64,000 nucleotides of DNA from Clostridiales bacterium (lineage in GTDB: Bacteria; Bacillota; Clostridia; Oscillospirales; Butyricicoccaceae), in contig SFJM01000009.1 of NCBI GenBank assembly GCA_004555915.1, positions 1 through 64,000 of the forward strand, read 5' to 3'. Every line of letters starts with the position of its first letter. The stretch's first letter is position 1. The translations under genes were made by a program, and so were the position numbers. The notes under the pieces were generated by a model. That model was given only the letters and a program-made list of their open reading frames with translations. It did not search any database and had not been told where the DNA came from. Shown one piece after another: positions 23,781-32,714 of the stretch.

Positions 23781-24365
23781 TTACCAGATCTTCATGCCGC
23801 TGAAGCCCAGGAATGCCATTGCCATCAGGGAAGCGGAAATCAGTGCAAGCGGAACGCCCTCAAAGCACTTCGGGCACTCAGCGGATGCATCCAGACGCTC
23901 ACGGATGGAAGCAAACAGTACGATAGCCAGGGTGAAGCCCAGACCACCGGTAATACCATAAACAACAGCTTCAATAAAGTTGTAGCCGTTCTGGATGTTC
24001 TGCAGGGATACGCCCAGAACTGCACAGTTGGTGGTAATCAGCGGAAGGAATACGCCAAGTGCCTGATACAGGGACGGCAGGCTCTTCATCATGAACATTT
24101 CAACGAACTGTACCAGTGTTGCAATGACAAGGATAAATGCTACCGTCTGCATGAAGCCCAGACCCAGCGGAACCAGCACGAAGGTGTTAATCAGCCAGGT
24201 TACCGCAGACGCAAGACCCATAACGAAGGTTACAGCCATGCCCATGCCGACAGCGGTGTCGATCTTCTTGGATACGCCGAAGAACGGGCAGCAGCCAAGG
24301 AACTGGGACATGATAAAGTTGTTAATCAGGATCGCGCCGAGAGAAATCGATAAAATAGATGTCAT
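23781..24365 (-). CDS. rnfA: Rnf complex subunit A (integral membrane)
   Basis: A 194-residue protein with six predicted membrane helices and the family segments NNFIMSQFLGCCPFFGVSKK and TNCAVLGVSLQN. RnfA and RnfE together form the membrane core around a [2Fe-2S] cluster, with the Cys of TNCAVLG as a ligand. Six bases separate it from rnfE. Confidence 0.96.
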   Translation of the reverse strand: MTSILSISLGAILINNFIMSQFLGCCPFFGVSKKIDTAVGMGMAVTFVMGLASAVTWLINTFVLVPLGLGFMQTVAFILVIATLVQFVEMFMMKSLPSLYQALGVFLPLITTNCAVLGVSLQNIQNGYNFIEAVVYGITGGLGFTLAIVLFASIRERLDASAECPKCFEGVPLALISASLMAMAFLGFSGMKIW

Positions 24366-24371
24366 GATTGA

Positions 24372-24962
24372 TTACTCTCCTTTCTTCAGCAGCTTCTGCA
24401 TGATTGCGATGATGCAGCCAAGGGTCAGGAAAGCACCTGCCGGCAGGATCATAATGGTAGCCGGCTGGCTGAATACGGTGATTGCACCGCCGCCGATGGT
24501 ACCGGCACCCAGCAGCTCACGGACAACAGACATGCATACCAGGGCAAAGGTAAAGCCCAGACCCATGCAGATGCCGTCCAGCGCGGACTTGCCGACGGAA
24601 TTCTTGGAAGCAAACGCCTCGGCACGGCCGAGGATGATGCAGTTTACTACGATCAGCGGGATAAAGGTACCCAGGGATGCCGACAGAGACGGGATAAACG
24701 CCTGCAGCAGCAGGTCAACCATGGTTACGAAGCCCGCAATAACGGTGATGTATGCTGCGATACGAACCTTGTTCGGAATAATCTTACGCAGCAGGGAAAT
24801 AACAATGTTCGAACAGATCAGTACGGCAGTAGCGGACAGGCCCATGCCGATACCGTTTGTGATAGAGGTTGTGGTTGCCAGCGTCGGGCACAGGCCAATC
24901 AGCTGAACCAGTACCGGGTTATCGGTAAACAGACCCTCTTTCAGATTTTTTCCAAAACTCAT
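24372..24962 (-). CDS. rnfE: Rnf complex subunit E (integral membrane)
   Basis: The start at MSFGKNLKEGLFTDNPVLVQ is chosen for its AAAGGAGG ribosome-binding site; the longer upstream frame would overlap rnfG. The 196-residue protein has six hydrophobic helices and VVNCIILGRAEAFASKN, the counterpart of the RnfA cluster Cys segment. It pairs with RnfA as the inverted half of the membrane core. Confidence 0.95.
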   Translation of the reverse strand: MSFGKNLKEGLFTDNPVLVQLIGLCPTLATTTSITNGIGMGLSATAVLICSNIVISLLRKIIPNKVRIAAYITVIAGFVTMVDLLLQAFIPSLSASLGTFIPLIVVNCIILGRAEAFASKNSVGKSALDGICMGLGFTFALVCMSVVRELLGAGTIGGGAITVFSQPATIMILPAGAFLTLGCIIAIMQKLLKKGE

Positions 24963-24978
24963 GATAACAGGACCTCCT

Positions 24979-25566
24979 TTAACCCTGCTGCGCTGCAAAC
25001 ATTGCAGCAGCAACGACGCCTTCCGAGATGCAACGGGAAGTGATGGTTGCACCAGTCAGGGCAACAATGGAGCCGCCGTCCTTTTCAACAGCAACTTCTG
25101 TGCCAGCCAGACCTGCAAACTGCTCCTGGAATTCCGGCTTGGTGGAGTTTGCACCCAGACCCGGAGTCTCCTGGGAAGCGGAAATAACCGAAATACCGGT
25201 AATATTACCGTCTGCATCAATGCCAACCATGGTATCTACCACGCCGCCGAAGCCGGTAGGACCAACTTCTACACAGTAGCCTGCGTCAGCGCCGTCCTTG
25301 GTCATCTTGTAAGCGGACAGGATTTCAACAGTGGTGGCATTCTTGGTCTCTGTTTTTACAGTCGTGCCTTCTGCAACTTCAATTGCCTCGGATTCTGCAC
25401 CCGGCATAACGGCTGCCAGAGAATCCTCGATTTTCTGCTGGTTGATCTGTGCGATCTTATCTACTGTTACTGCATTTACAGCGCCGAGAGCCAGTGCAAC
25501 GACCAGGGTAATTGCACAAAGGATGCCGCCGAGCTGTACAAATTCATTCTTCTGCTTGCCAGCCAT
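24979..25566 (-). CDS. rnfG: Rnf complex subunit G (FMN-binding)
   Basis: One N-terminal membrane helix (about 10-32) is followed by an FMN-binding domain. The covalent FMN-threonine motif is visible in LTGATITSRCISEGV, preceded by ISVISASQETPGLGANST. RnfG passes electrons to RnfD on the outer face. The gap to rnfD is 3 bp, so coupling is likely. Confidence 0.95.
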   Translation of the reverse strand: MAGKQKNEFVQLGGILCAITLVVALALGAVNAVTVDKIAQINQQKIEDSLAAVMPGAESEAIEVAEGTTVKTETKNATTVEILSAYKMTKDGADAGYCVEVGPTGFGGVVDTMVGIDADGNITGISVISASQETPGLGANSTKPEFQEQFAGLAGTEVAVEKDGGSIVALTGATITSRCISEGVVAAAMFAAQQG

Positions 25567-25569
25567 GGA

Positions 25570-26574
25570 TTAGCCCTCCTTCTTCTGCTTTGCCGGTGCA
25601 CCGAACTTGGTCGGGCGGGTGTACTTGTCAATCAGCCATACCGTGGTGTTCATCAGCAGGATGGAATAGCATACGCCTTCCGGATAACCGCCGAAGTAAC
25701 GGATCATGACGGTCAGCAGGCCGCAGCCGATGCCGAATACGATCTGGCCCTTCTTGGAAACCGGGGTGGTGCTGTAGTCGGTAGCCATGAAGATGGCGCC
25801 CAGCATCAGGCCGCCGCCCAGTACGCTGTATGCCAGCGACTCAATCCGGCTCAGATCGCCCATCGGGAAGATCAGGGCAATGACAGCAACAGTCAGGATG
25901 TACGCTGCCGGGATATGGATGGTGATAACCTTGCGCATCAGCAGGTAAGCGCCGCCGATCAGCAGGGCAATGGCGGAAACCTCACCCATGGAGCCGCCGC
26001 ACTGGCCCAGGAACATGCTCATCATGCTGGGCAGGTCACCCTCTGCACTGCCCTTGATGATTGCCATCGGGGTAGCTGCGGAGAATGCGTCAATTGCCTC
26101 CTGGGAATTGGAGATGATGCCGATCTGGCTGTGGGGTCTTGCCCAGGTAGTCATGGCTACCGGCCAGGAAGCCAGCAGGAATGCACGGCCGGCCAGCGCC
26201 GGGTTGATGAAGTTTTTGCCCAGGCCGCCAAACAGGCACTTTGCGAAGATGATGGCAATGCCGTCACCGATAATCAGCATCCAGTACGGAAGGGTTACCG
26301 GGCAGACAAATGCCAGCAGCACGCCGGTAACAGCGGCTGACAGATCCATGATGGTATTTTCCTTGCCTACGATCTTGTCATAGATTGCCTCAAATACCAT
26401 GCAGGCAATGACGGAAACCGCAGTCATTAGGACAGCACGGAATCCAAATACATAGGTCGATACAAACAGAGATGGGATCAGCGCAATGAGCACATCCAGC
26501 ATAATCGACTTGGTATCCTCTTTACTCTTAATATGAGGGGAGGATGTAATTACTACTTTGCTAAAATCATACAT
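25570..26574 (-). CDS. rnfD: Rnf complex subunit D (FMN-binding membrane protein)
   Basis: The 334-residue membrane protein has about ten hydrophobic helices, with the FMN-attachment segment FMATDYSTTPVSKKGQ and GKNFINPALAGRAFLLASWPVAM. It carries a covalent FMN and belongs to the NqrB/RnfD family that couples electron flow to cation transport. It lies 15 bp after rnfC. Confidence 0.96.
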   Translation of the reverse strand: MYDFSKVVITSSPHIKSKEDTKSIMLDVLIALIPSLFVSTYVFGFRAVLMTAVSVIACMVFEAIYDKIVGKENTIMDLSAAVTGVLLAFVCPVTLPYWMLIIGDGIAIIFAKCLFGGLGKNFINPALAGRAFLLASWPVAMTTWARPHSQIGIISNSQEAIDAFSAATPMAIIKGSAEGDLPSMMSMFLGQCGGSMGEVSAIALLIGGAYLLMRKVITIHIPAAYILTVAVIALIFPMGDLSRIESLAYSVLGGGLMLGAIFMATDYSTTPVSKKGQIVFGIGCGLLTVMIRYFGGYPEGVCYSILLMNTTVWLIDKYTRPTKFGAPAKQKKEG

Positions 26575-26589
26575 ACCGTTCCGCCCTCC

Positions 26590-27936
26590 TTACTTCTGCG
26601 CAGCAGCAGCTTCTGCTCTGCGTTTTTCCTGAACGCGCATCTTGGCAACGCGGAACTGCTGTACCAGCGGGATGCGGGCCGGACATACATATGCACAGGA
26701 GCCGCACTCAATGCAGTCCAGTACGTCGTATTCCTCGCAGCCTTCCAGGTTGTTTCTGGATGCGTACATGTTCATGTAAACCGGAGTCAGATGCATCGGG
26801 CAAACACCTACGCAGCGTCCGCAGCGGATGCAGGTGGGGTTCTTTTCACGCTTGTCCTCTTCTCCGCAGAAAGCGAGGAATGCGTTGGTGCCCTTGAGGA
26901 CCGGAACGTCTGTGGTAAACTGTGCCACGCCCATCATCGGGCCGCCGGCCAGCAGCTTGTTCGGTGCCTGCTTGAAGCCGCCGCAGGCCTCAATCAGTTC
27001 GGTAACACAGGTACCGGTGCGTGCTTCCAGGTTCTTCGGCTCATTGATGGCGGAGCCGGAAACGGTAACCACGCGGCGGATCACCGGCATGCCCTTTGCG
27101 AAGCAGCGGTATACGGCGCCGGCGGTGTCCACATTGAATACTGCACAGCCTGCGTCAGCCGGCAGCTTGCCGGACGGAACCTCGCGTCCGGTGACAGCAT
27201 TGATAAGCTGCTTTTCTGCGCCCTGCGGGTAGCGGCACTCCAGCGGTGCCAGCTTGATGACCGGGTCATTGTTCAGCAGCTGTTCAATCTTTGCAAATGT
27301 ATCCTGCTTATTCAGCTCGATGCCGATATAAGCCTGCTTGACGCCCATGATCTTTACCAGATAACGAACGCCTTCCACGATCTCCTCCGGACGCTCCAGA
27401 AGCAGACGGTGGTCAGATGTAATGTACGGCTCACATTCCGCGCCGTTAATCAGAATGGTATCGCATTTGCCGATACCGGACTTGATTTTCACATGCGTCG
27501 GGAAGGTTGCGCCGCCATGACCTACGATACCCGCATCCCAGATTGCCTGAATGCGGTCCTCGTTGCTCATGTGCTCAAAGTCTTTCGGCTTGACGGACTC
27601 ATGCAGTCTGTCCTCATGGTCATTTTCAATCACAATGGACAGAACCTTGGAGCCATTCTGATGAAGCATCGGAGCGACGTCGATAACCTTGCCGGATACC
27701 GATGCATGAACCGGAGCGCTGACGAAACCGCCTGCCTCTGCGATCATCTGACCCATGTCGACGATGTCACCCTTCTTCACCAGCGGCTTTGCCGGTGCGC
27801 CAATGTGCATCGAAACAGGAAGGATGACCTTGTCAGGTGCCTTCAGGACTTCGATCGGCTTTGTGTTTGTTGCGGATTTGAATCCCGGATCGTTCTTTGT
27901 TCCAGGATGGATACCGCCACGAAACGTGTACGCCAT
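26590..27936 (-). CDS. rnfC: Rnf complex subunit C (NADH site, iron-sulfur)
   Basis: RnfC is the peripheral subunit that reduces NAD+ with electrons arriving from ferredoxin. The start MAYTFRGGIHPGTKND, after an AGAGGTG site, matches the family. The order is the RnfC N-terminal domain, FMN/NAD-binding SLBB-like core (GGATFPTHVK; INGAECEPYIT), then two [4Fe-4S] motifs CIRCGRCVGVCP and CIECGSCAYVCP at about 350-420. It is the first gene of the Rnf operon, which links butyrate- or propionate-type fermentation to an ion gradient; the ion is not predicted here. Confidence 0.96.
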   Translation of the reverse strand: MAYTFRGGIHPGTKNDPGFKSATNTKPIEVLKAPDKVILPVSMHIGAPAKPLVKKGDIVDMGQMIAEAGGFVSAPVHASVSGKVIDVAPMLHQNGSKVLSIVIENDHEDRLHESVKPKDFEHMSNEDRIQAIWDAGIVGHGGATFPTHVKIKSGIGKCDTILINGAECEPYITSDHRLLLERPEEIVEGVRYLVKIMGVKQAYIGIELNKQDTFAKIEQLLNNDPVIKLAPLECRYPQGAEKQLINAVTGREVPSGKLPADAGCAVFNVDTAGAVYRCFAKGMPVIRRVVTVSGSAINEPKNLEARTGTCVTELIEACGGFKQAPNKLLAGGPMMGVAQFTTDVPVLKGTNAFLAFCGEEDKREKNPTCIRCGRCVGVCPMHLTPVYMNMYASRNNLEGCEEYDVLDCIECGSCAYVCPARIPLVQQFRVAKMRVQEKRRAEAAAAQK

Positions 27937-28043
27937 TATGGATTCACCTCTCTGTTCATTTTGTGCGGCCTGCCGCCGCACCGCAGACAAATTTACCTAC
28001 GGAACAGCCGTCCCCCCGCAAATCAGGCATGGCTATCCCGTTT

Positions 28044-28114
28044 ATTCCGCCCACCCTCTGAATGGGCGGAATCCTATAACCTACATTATACCGGCATTCC
28101 AACGATAAACGCAA
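28044..28114 (-). promoter_or_regulatory. Candidate rnf promoter and leader hairpin
   Basis: On the minus strand a TATAAT -10 (28089-28084) lies 19 bp after TTGCGT (28114-28109). The transcript begins with a perfect 10-bp hairpin ATTCCGCCCA/TGGGCGGAAT (28072-28044) without a T-run, about 110 nt before rnfC. It may stabilise the mRNA or bind a regulator. Confidence 0.5.
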
Positions 28115-28344
28115 GGAATTTTGCAAAAAAAATAACAGAAATCAACAAAAATTTTCTCACATTTCTTGTTACCCCTGTACTATTCTGGTTATTTCGTGGT
28201 TTTTTTCAGATTCCATCCATTTTTTCCGAAAAAACGAGGGGAATATTCCGGCAGTTTTGGGTTAAACTGTCAGTGACCGGTTGTTCCTGCCTGTACAGCC
28301 GGACAGGAGACCGCCTGCCTCCCATCCGGCTCCGTCTTTCCGTT
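28115..28344. other. Intergenic region between rnfC and the HATPase gene
   Basis: About 230 bases, AT-rich on the rnf side. No gene or clear hairpin terminator for the upstream HATPase gene is evident. Confidence 0.4.
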
Positions 28345-29478
28345 TTATTCTCCCCGGTATGCGTCAGCTCCCAATGCATCCGACAGTTCGATATCCGACA
28401 CGCCGATGCCCGATGTCAGGAAGGTCTGGTAATCCGATCCGCTTTCCATGCCTTCCGCGTCCTCAATATGCAGCGGGATACGGAGATATGCCGCAGTACC
28501 GCCCTCCTGCCTGCGCACAAACAGCAGCAGGCCGCCATGCATGGCCGCAATCCGCCTGGCATAGGGAACGCCAAGGCCCCAGCCGCCCACTACGGCATCC
28601 GCCTTCTCCCAGGTATCGTTCATGCGTTCCAGCGCCGCATCACTCAGGCCCTGCCCATAATCCATCACGCCAAAGGAAACACTGTTTCCCACCTGCTCCA
28701 CAGACAGGACCAGCTTTGTGTCCGTCCCCCCATGCCGCAGGCTGTTGGAAATCAGCGTCATCAGCGCCGCACAGATCAGCCGCTCATCTCCCCGGAATAC
28801 AATTTCCTTTTCCGCCCGAACGACCGCATGCACGCCCTTATCCGTCAGCTGCCGCACCATATCCTGTACCATGCGGCATGCCTGGCATTCACTCCACCGC
28901 ATGGGTTCCGGCGTACCGAAAAGCAGCTGCATATGGTTTACCTGCCGCAGAATCCGCATGGCCTGCTGCCGCATGTTTGCCGCCTTATCCGGCTGGTGAT
29001 CCTGATCCAGTCCCTCTGCCTCGAACAGCAAACTCTGGGCGCAGTCCCGCAGGCGCGCTGCCGCCATCGTCACACCTGCCTGCTGCTTCATGGCAGGCGC
29101 GAATACCAGCAATGCCCCTTGTCCCGCCGGTACAATATGCAGCTCCCACTGGTTTTCCCGCAGATGCAGCGGAAGCCGCTGCTCCGTCCCCGTCTGCATG
29201 CACTGCCGGATGGTTTCACATACCTGCTCCGGCAAAATCCCCTCGACGGAATAAAACCCCACATCCGCCAGGATCGTCCGGCAGGACTCCGTCTGACGCA
29301 GTACCATCAGCTGCTCCGAAACATATGCCATCGGGCGCAGCATCGCATCCAGCCCCCGGTAAGCCGCATACAGCACATCCTGAGGCAATCCATCAAAAAA
29401 TACCTCTATTTCCGCATCCCTGCCGCATATATCCGCTGACATATCCGGATTATTTTTTTTCGTTTCCAAGGCTACCAC
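28345..29478 (-). CDS. Histidine-kinase-like ATPase domain protein without clear sensor or H-box
   Basis: The 377-residue soluble protein has a C-terminal HATPase_c fold (about 245-335) with N-box LISNSLRHGG, G1-box GVMDYGQGLSD and G2-box GGWGLGVPYARRIAAMHGG. The preceding helices (about 165-200) contain no standard HExxP motif, and the N-terminal 150 residues show no recognisable sensor. There is no adjacent response regulator. It could be an orphan kinase, an anti-sigma-type kinase or a signalling scaffold. It lies upstream of rnfC on the same strand but with a 400-bp gap, so co-regulation is uncertain. Confidence 0.7.
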   Translation of the reverse strand: MVALETKKNNPDMSADICGRDAEIEVFFDGLPQDVLYAAYRGLDAMLRPMAYVSEQLMVLRQTESCRTILADVGFYSVEGILPEQVCETIRQCMQTGTEQRLPLHLRENQWELHIVPAGQGALLVFAPAMKQQAGVTMAAARLRDCAQSLLFEAEGLDQDHQPDKAANMRQQAMRILRQVNHMQLLFGTPEPMRWSECQACRMVQDMVRQLTDKGVHAVVRAEKEIVFRGDERLICAALMTLISNSLRHGGTDTKLVLSVEQVGNSVSFGVMDYGQGLSDAALERMNDTWEKADAVVGGWGLGVPYARRIAAMHGGLLLFVRRQEGGTAAYLRIPLHIEDAEGMESGSDYQTFLTSGIGVSDIELSDALGADAYRGE

Positions 29479-29606
29479 CCCTTCCTTTTGTTCACGTCGG
29501 CAACATCCGACAAAAAGTTACCTACATTATACCAGAAACGGCGTTGCTATGAACAGGAGATATGAAATTTTTTTCGTTTTCGACTGCATTTTATACAAAT
29601 CTGTTA

Positions 29607-29635
29607 TTGCAGGTTTGCACTTTTCCGTGTATAAT
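29607..29635 (+). promoter_or_regulatory. Promoter of gap
   Basis: TTGCAG and TATAAT (29630-29635) are separated by 17 bp, about 50 bp before the start codon. Confidence 0.55.
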
Positions 29636-29686
29636 GTAATCGTTCCAGTAAAAAAGGATATATTCAATAAGGAGGATATTACTACT

Positions 29687-30715
29687 ATGGGTATCAAAGT
29701 AGGTATCAACGGCTTTGGCCGTATCGGCCGTATGGTTTTCCGTGCAGGCCTGTCCAATGAAAACATCGAATTCCTGGGCATCAACGACCCGGGTATGACT
29801 CCGGATTATATGGCTTATATGCTGCGTTACGACACCATGCATGGTCAGTACACCGGCGACATCTCCTACACCGACGATTCTATCATCGTAAACGGCAAGG
29901 AAATCAAGGTATACGCTAAGTTCAAGCCGGAAGAGATTCCGTGGGGCGAAATCGGCGTAGATTACGTTGTTGAGTCCACCGGCTTCTTCCTGACTCAGGA
30001 ATCCGCTAAGGGCCACATCGACGCTGGCGCTAAGAAGGTTATCATGTCCGCTCCGTCCAAGGACGCTACCCCGATGTTCGTATACGGCGTAAACCAGGAC
30101 ACTTACACCAAGGATATGCAGTTCGTTTCCAACGCTTCCTGCACCACCAACTGCCTGGCTCCGATCGCGAAGGTTCTGGACGAGGCATTCGGCATCAAGG
30201 AAGGCCTGATGACCACTGTTCATTCCACCACCGGCACCCAGAAGACTGTTGACGGTCCGTCCAAGAAGGACTGGCGCGGCGGCCGTGCTGCTTCCGGCAA
30301 CATCATCCCGTCTTCCACTGGCGCTGCAAAGGCTGTAGGCAAGGTTTATCCGAAGCTGAACGGCAAGCTGACCGGTATCTCCATGCGTGTTCCGACCCTG
30401 GACGTATCTGTTGTTGACCTGACCGCTAACCTGGTTAACCCGGCTACCAAGGATGACATCTGTGCAGCTATGAAGAAGGCTTCTGAGACTCCGATCGAAG
30501 AAGGCGGCCTGAAGGGCGTTCTGGGCTACACCGAGGATGCAGTTGTTTCTTCTGACTTCCTGGGCGATGCTCGTACCTCCATTTTCGATGCTACCGCTGG
30601 CGTTTACCTGACCGACAACTTCGTTAAGGTAATTTCCTGGTACGACAACGAATGGGGTTACTCCAACAAGCTGCTGATGCTGGTTCAGCACATGGCTAAG
30701 GTTGACGCTGAGTAA
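29687..30715 (+). CDS. gap: Glyceraldehyde-3-phosphate dehydrogenase, type I
   Basis: This 342-residue glycolytic enzyme oxidises glyceraldehyde-3-phosphate with NAD+. The start MGIKVGINGFGRIGRM follows AAGGAGG. The NAD-binding Rossmann motif is at 5-12 and the active-site Cys in SNASCTTNCLAPIAKVLD. WYDNEWGYSNKLL near the C-terminus is diagnostic. Codon choice is very biased (GCT, GTT, CGT, AAG, CTG), as expected for high expression. It stands alone, with its own promoter and terminator. Confidence 0.98.
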   Translation: MGIKVGINGFGRIGRMVFRAGLSNENIEFLGINDPGMTPDYMAYMLRYDTMHGQYTGDISYTDDSIIVNGKEIKVYAKFKPEEIPWGEIGVDYVVESTGFFLTQESAKGHIDAGAKKVIMSAPSKDATPMFVYGVNQDTYTKDMQFVSNASCTTNCLAPIAKVLDEAFGIKEGLMTTVHSTTGTQKTVDGPSKKDWRGGRAASGNIIPSSTGAAKAVGKVYPKLNGKLTGISMRVPTLDVSVVDLTANLVNPATKDDICAAMKKASETPIEEGGLKGVLGYTEDAVVSSDFLGDARTSIFDATAGVYLTDNFVKVISWYDNEWGYSNKLLMLVQHMAKVDAE

Positions 30716-30740
30716 TTTTTCCTTATTTGAAACCTGATAT

Positions 30741-30773
30741 ACGGGCTTTCTCTTCGGAGAAGGCCCGTTTTTT
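30741..30773 (+). terminator. Terminator of gap
   Basis: ACGGGCTTTCTC pairs with GAGAAGGCCCGT around TTCG, followed by TTTTTT. Confidence 0.88.
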
Positions 30774-30807
30774 ATGTTCCCCCGATGCGGGGCCGGATAT
30801 GCCAGCA

Positions 30808-30840
30808 TAAAAAAAGCCCCGGCTTATAAGCCGGGACTTT
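30808..30840 (-). terminator. Terminator of yebC
   Basis: On the minus strand AGTCCCGGCTTA pairs with TAAGCCGGGGCT, followed by TTTTTTT. Confidence 0.88.
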
Positions 30841-30867
30841 CATTCTTATGTTCAGGAAAAGCGGAGA

Positions 30868-31605
30868 TCAGCCTTCGTAATCGTCCTCATTTTCCCAGTT
30901 GTGCCATACGTGCTGTACGTCGTCGTTGTCCTCCAGGGCATCCAGCAGCTTGCGCAGGCGTGCCATATCCTCTTCGCTTTCCAGGGTGATGGTATTGGAC
31001 GGAACCATCTGGAGTTCAGCCTGGGCGAATGTAAAGCCAGCTTCCTCCAGTGCATCACGGACAGCAGAGAAATCCTCCGGAGAGGTGTAAATCTGGAAGC
31101 ACTCCTCATCTGCCTGGAAATCATCCGCACCTGCATCCAGCGCAACCATCATGGTCTCATCCTCATCCAGCTCGCCGCGCTCGATAATCATGACGCCCTT
31201 CTGCTCGAACTGCCAGGATACACAGCCTGCATTGCCAAGGCCTGCGCCATACTTGTCAAAATAATGGCGTACATCCGCTACGGTACGGTTGCGGTTGTCG
31301 GTCAGGGTTTCACAGATGACGGCAATACCGGACGGGCCATAACCTTCGTAAGTATTCGCTTCATAGCTCACATTGCTCTGGTTGCCCTTATCCAGCATGC
31401 GCTTGATGTTGTCATTCGGCACATTGTTTGCCTTTGCTTCTGCAATGCAGTCACGCAGCTTGGCGTTGATATCCGGGTTATTCGAACCGCCTTCCTTGAT
31501 TGCTACTGCCATCTTACGGCCAATCTTGGTAAAGATAGCGGCTTTTTTTGCGTCATTTGCGCCCTTTCTCTTGGCGATATTATTCCATTTAGAATGTCCA
31601 GACAT
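30868..31605 (-). CDS. yebC: YebC/PmpR-family regulator or translation factor
   Basis: The 245-residue protein starts MSGHSKWNNIAKRKGANDAKK, the exact family signature, and contains YEGYGPSGIAVICE and NRNRTVADVRHYF. YebC proteins were annotated as transcriptional regulators; recent work on relatives links them to relief of ribosome stalling at proline runs. The usual RuvC neighbour is not here. Monocistronic, with an acidic C-terminus (WENEDDYEG). Confidence 0.95.
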   Translation of the reverse strand: MSGHSKWNNIAKRKGANDAKKAAIFTKIGRKMAVAIKEGGSNNPDINAKLRDCIAEAKANNVPNDNIKRMLDKGNQSNVSYEANTYEGYGPSGIAVICETLTDNRNRTVADVRHYFDKYGAGLGNAGCVSWQFEQKGVMIIERGELDEDETMMVALDAGADDFQADEECFQIYTSPEDFSAVRDALEEAGFTFAQAELQMVPSNTITLESEEDMARLRKLLDALEDNDDVQHVWHNWENEDDYEG

Positions 31606-31750
31606 TGGTTAGTACCTCCATATGATAGCAAAATCATCATGATTTTTATAAAATTTACATTGTATCAACATCTAATTATATCAAATCCAGCCGCACTTGA
31701 CAACCTCTGATTGACAGAAAGGCAAAAACTTTGTGCGGAAAAAACACAGT

Positions 31751-31778
31751 ATATTTCCGACAGAGCCGCCCATACTAA
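31751..31778 (+). promoter_or_regulatory. Possible sigma-E-like sporulation promoter
   Basis: ATATT (31751-31755) and CATACTAA (31771-31778) are 15 bp apart, close to the sporulation sigma-E pattern. No good vegetative -10 partner is found for the TTGACA at 31711. Confidence 0.35.
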
Positions 31779-31805
31779 GAGCGAAAGGAAACGAGGTGAC
31801 CATAT

Positions 31806-32129
31806 ATGTCTCAGAACCAGAAACAGAACGCTCAGAACAACAAGCAGAACAATCAGAATAATCAGAATTTCCAGAACAGCTGGAATTTTGACAATTCCCA
31901 GAATTCCAACTATTCCCGGAGCAGCAAGTATTCCCAGAGTTCCCAGAACAACAACCAGAACTCCCAGAATAACAATGCCCAGAGCAGCTGGAATTTTGAC
32001 AATTCCCAGAGCAACCAGTATTATCCGGATTCTCAGAATCAGAACCAGAACGCTCAGAATTGCCATAACCAGAATAAAAACCAGAACCAGAAGAACAGCC
32101 GCAACAAGAACAATTCTTCTGCATTCTAA
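31806..32129 (+). CDS. Asn/Gln/Ser-rich low-complexity protein
   Basis: The 107-residue product is almost entirely Asn, Gln, Ser, Lys and Tyr. Two copies of SWNFDNSQ (about 25-32 and 61-68) sit within Q/N runs, there is one Cys, and it ends KNNSSAF. Hydrophobic helices, signal peptide and known domains are absent. A good GAGGTG site precedes the ATG, which supports this strand over the long hydrophobic frame on the other strand. Composition is prion-like and also resembles some spore-coat or surface-layer proteins. The possible sigma-E-like promoter would fit a coat protein, but I cannot show this. Confidence 0.7.
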   Translation: MSQNQKQNAQNNKQNNQNNQNFQNSWNFDNSQNSNYSRSSKYSQSSQNNNQNSQNNNAQSSWNFDNSQSNQYYPDSQNQNQNAQNCHNQNKNQNQKNSRNKNNSSAF

Positions 32130-32135
32130 ATCCAC

Positions 32136-32176
32136 AGGAAACCGAGAAAGCCATCCAAACCGGATGGTTTTCTCCC
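32136..32176. terminator. Bidirectional terminator between the N/Q-rich gene and mrnC
   Basis: GAGAAAGCCATCC pairs with GGATGGTTTTCTC around AAACC; it lies between convergent genes. Confidence 0.75.
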
Positions 32177-32178
32177 TG

Positions 32179-32604
32179 TTAATGCTGTTCTGCCCATGCC
32201 TCCGCAGCCGGCAACAGCACGGCAAACAGCTCATTGACCCGGTCATATTGCCCGCTCAGATATAACCAGCCAAACAGGGCTTCCACTGCCGTAGCCAGGG
32301 CATATTCTGCCGATGTGGCGGATTTCGGCACGGATTTCGGCTTGGCATTGCGTCCATGGCGGAATACCGTCTGCTCCGCTTCCGTCAGCAGCGGCAGGAT
32401 GGCATGTGCACCCGCAGCCTGTGCACCGGCACAAACCAGATGGATGGTTTTTCGGTGCAGATTCCGGCTGGTTACCAGTCCGGAGCGGATGAGATATCCA
32501 CGGGTCATCATTTCATATACGCTGTCGCCCATATGGGCCAGGGCGAGTGAGCTGCACTGTTTGAGTGCCTGCTCCTCCATGATTGGATGGAAAAAATCAG
32601 TCAT
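32179..32604 (-). CDS. mrnC: Mini-ribonuclease III
   Basis: MrnC trims 23S rRNA precursor ends in Gram-positive bacteria. The 141-residue protein has only the RNase III catalytic domain: LALAHMGDSVYEMMTRGYL with catalytic Asp, and EYALATAVEALFGWLYLSG with the C-terminal catalytic Glu. It lacks a double-stranded RNA-binding domain, as expected of Mini-III. The usual neighbour cysS is not adjacent. It converges on the N/Q-rich gene. Confidence 0.94.
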   Translation of the reverse strand: MTDFFHPIMEEQALKQCSSLALAHMGDSVYEMMTRGYLIRSGLVTSRNLHRKTIHLVCAGAQAAGAHAILPLLTEAEQTVFRHGRNAKPKSVPKSATSAEYALATAVEALFGWLYLSGQYDRVNELFAVLLPAAEAWAEQH

Positions 32605-32714
32605 AGATCTATTTTACCTTTCATTCCGGTCAATATGCCGGGGAAACCGGCAAAAACTCCGTAAAATTTTTTCAACATTCACAAAAACATATTCCCTTTT
32701 TCAAAAAAACGGGG

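Noticed and set aside
28345..29478. Ordinary two-component sensor kinase
   Set aside because: ATPase motifs are present, but there is no HExxP-type phospho-acceptor motif, no membrane helix and no adjacent response regulator.
31665..32246. Hydrophobic minus-strand frame across the Asn/Gln-rich gene
   Set aside because: It is the mirror of AAY/CAR codon runs (Asn/Gln become Ile/Leu/Val-like codons) and lacks a ribosome-binding site; the plus-strand frame has GAGGTG before its ATG.
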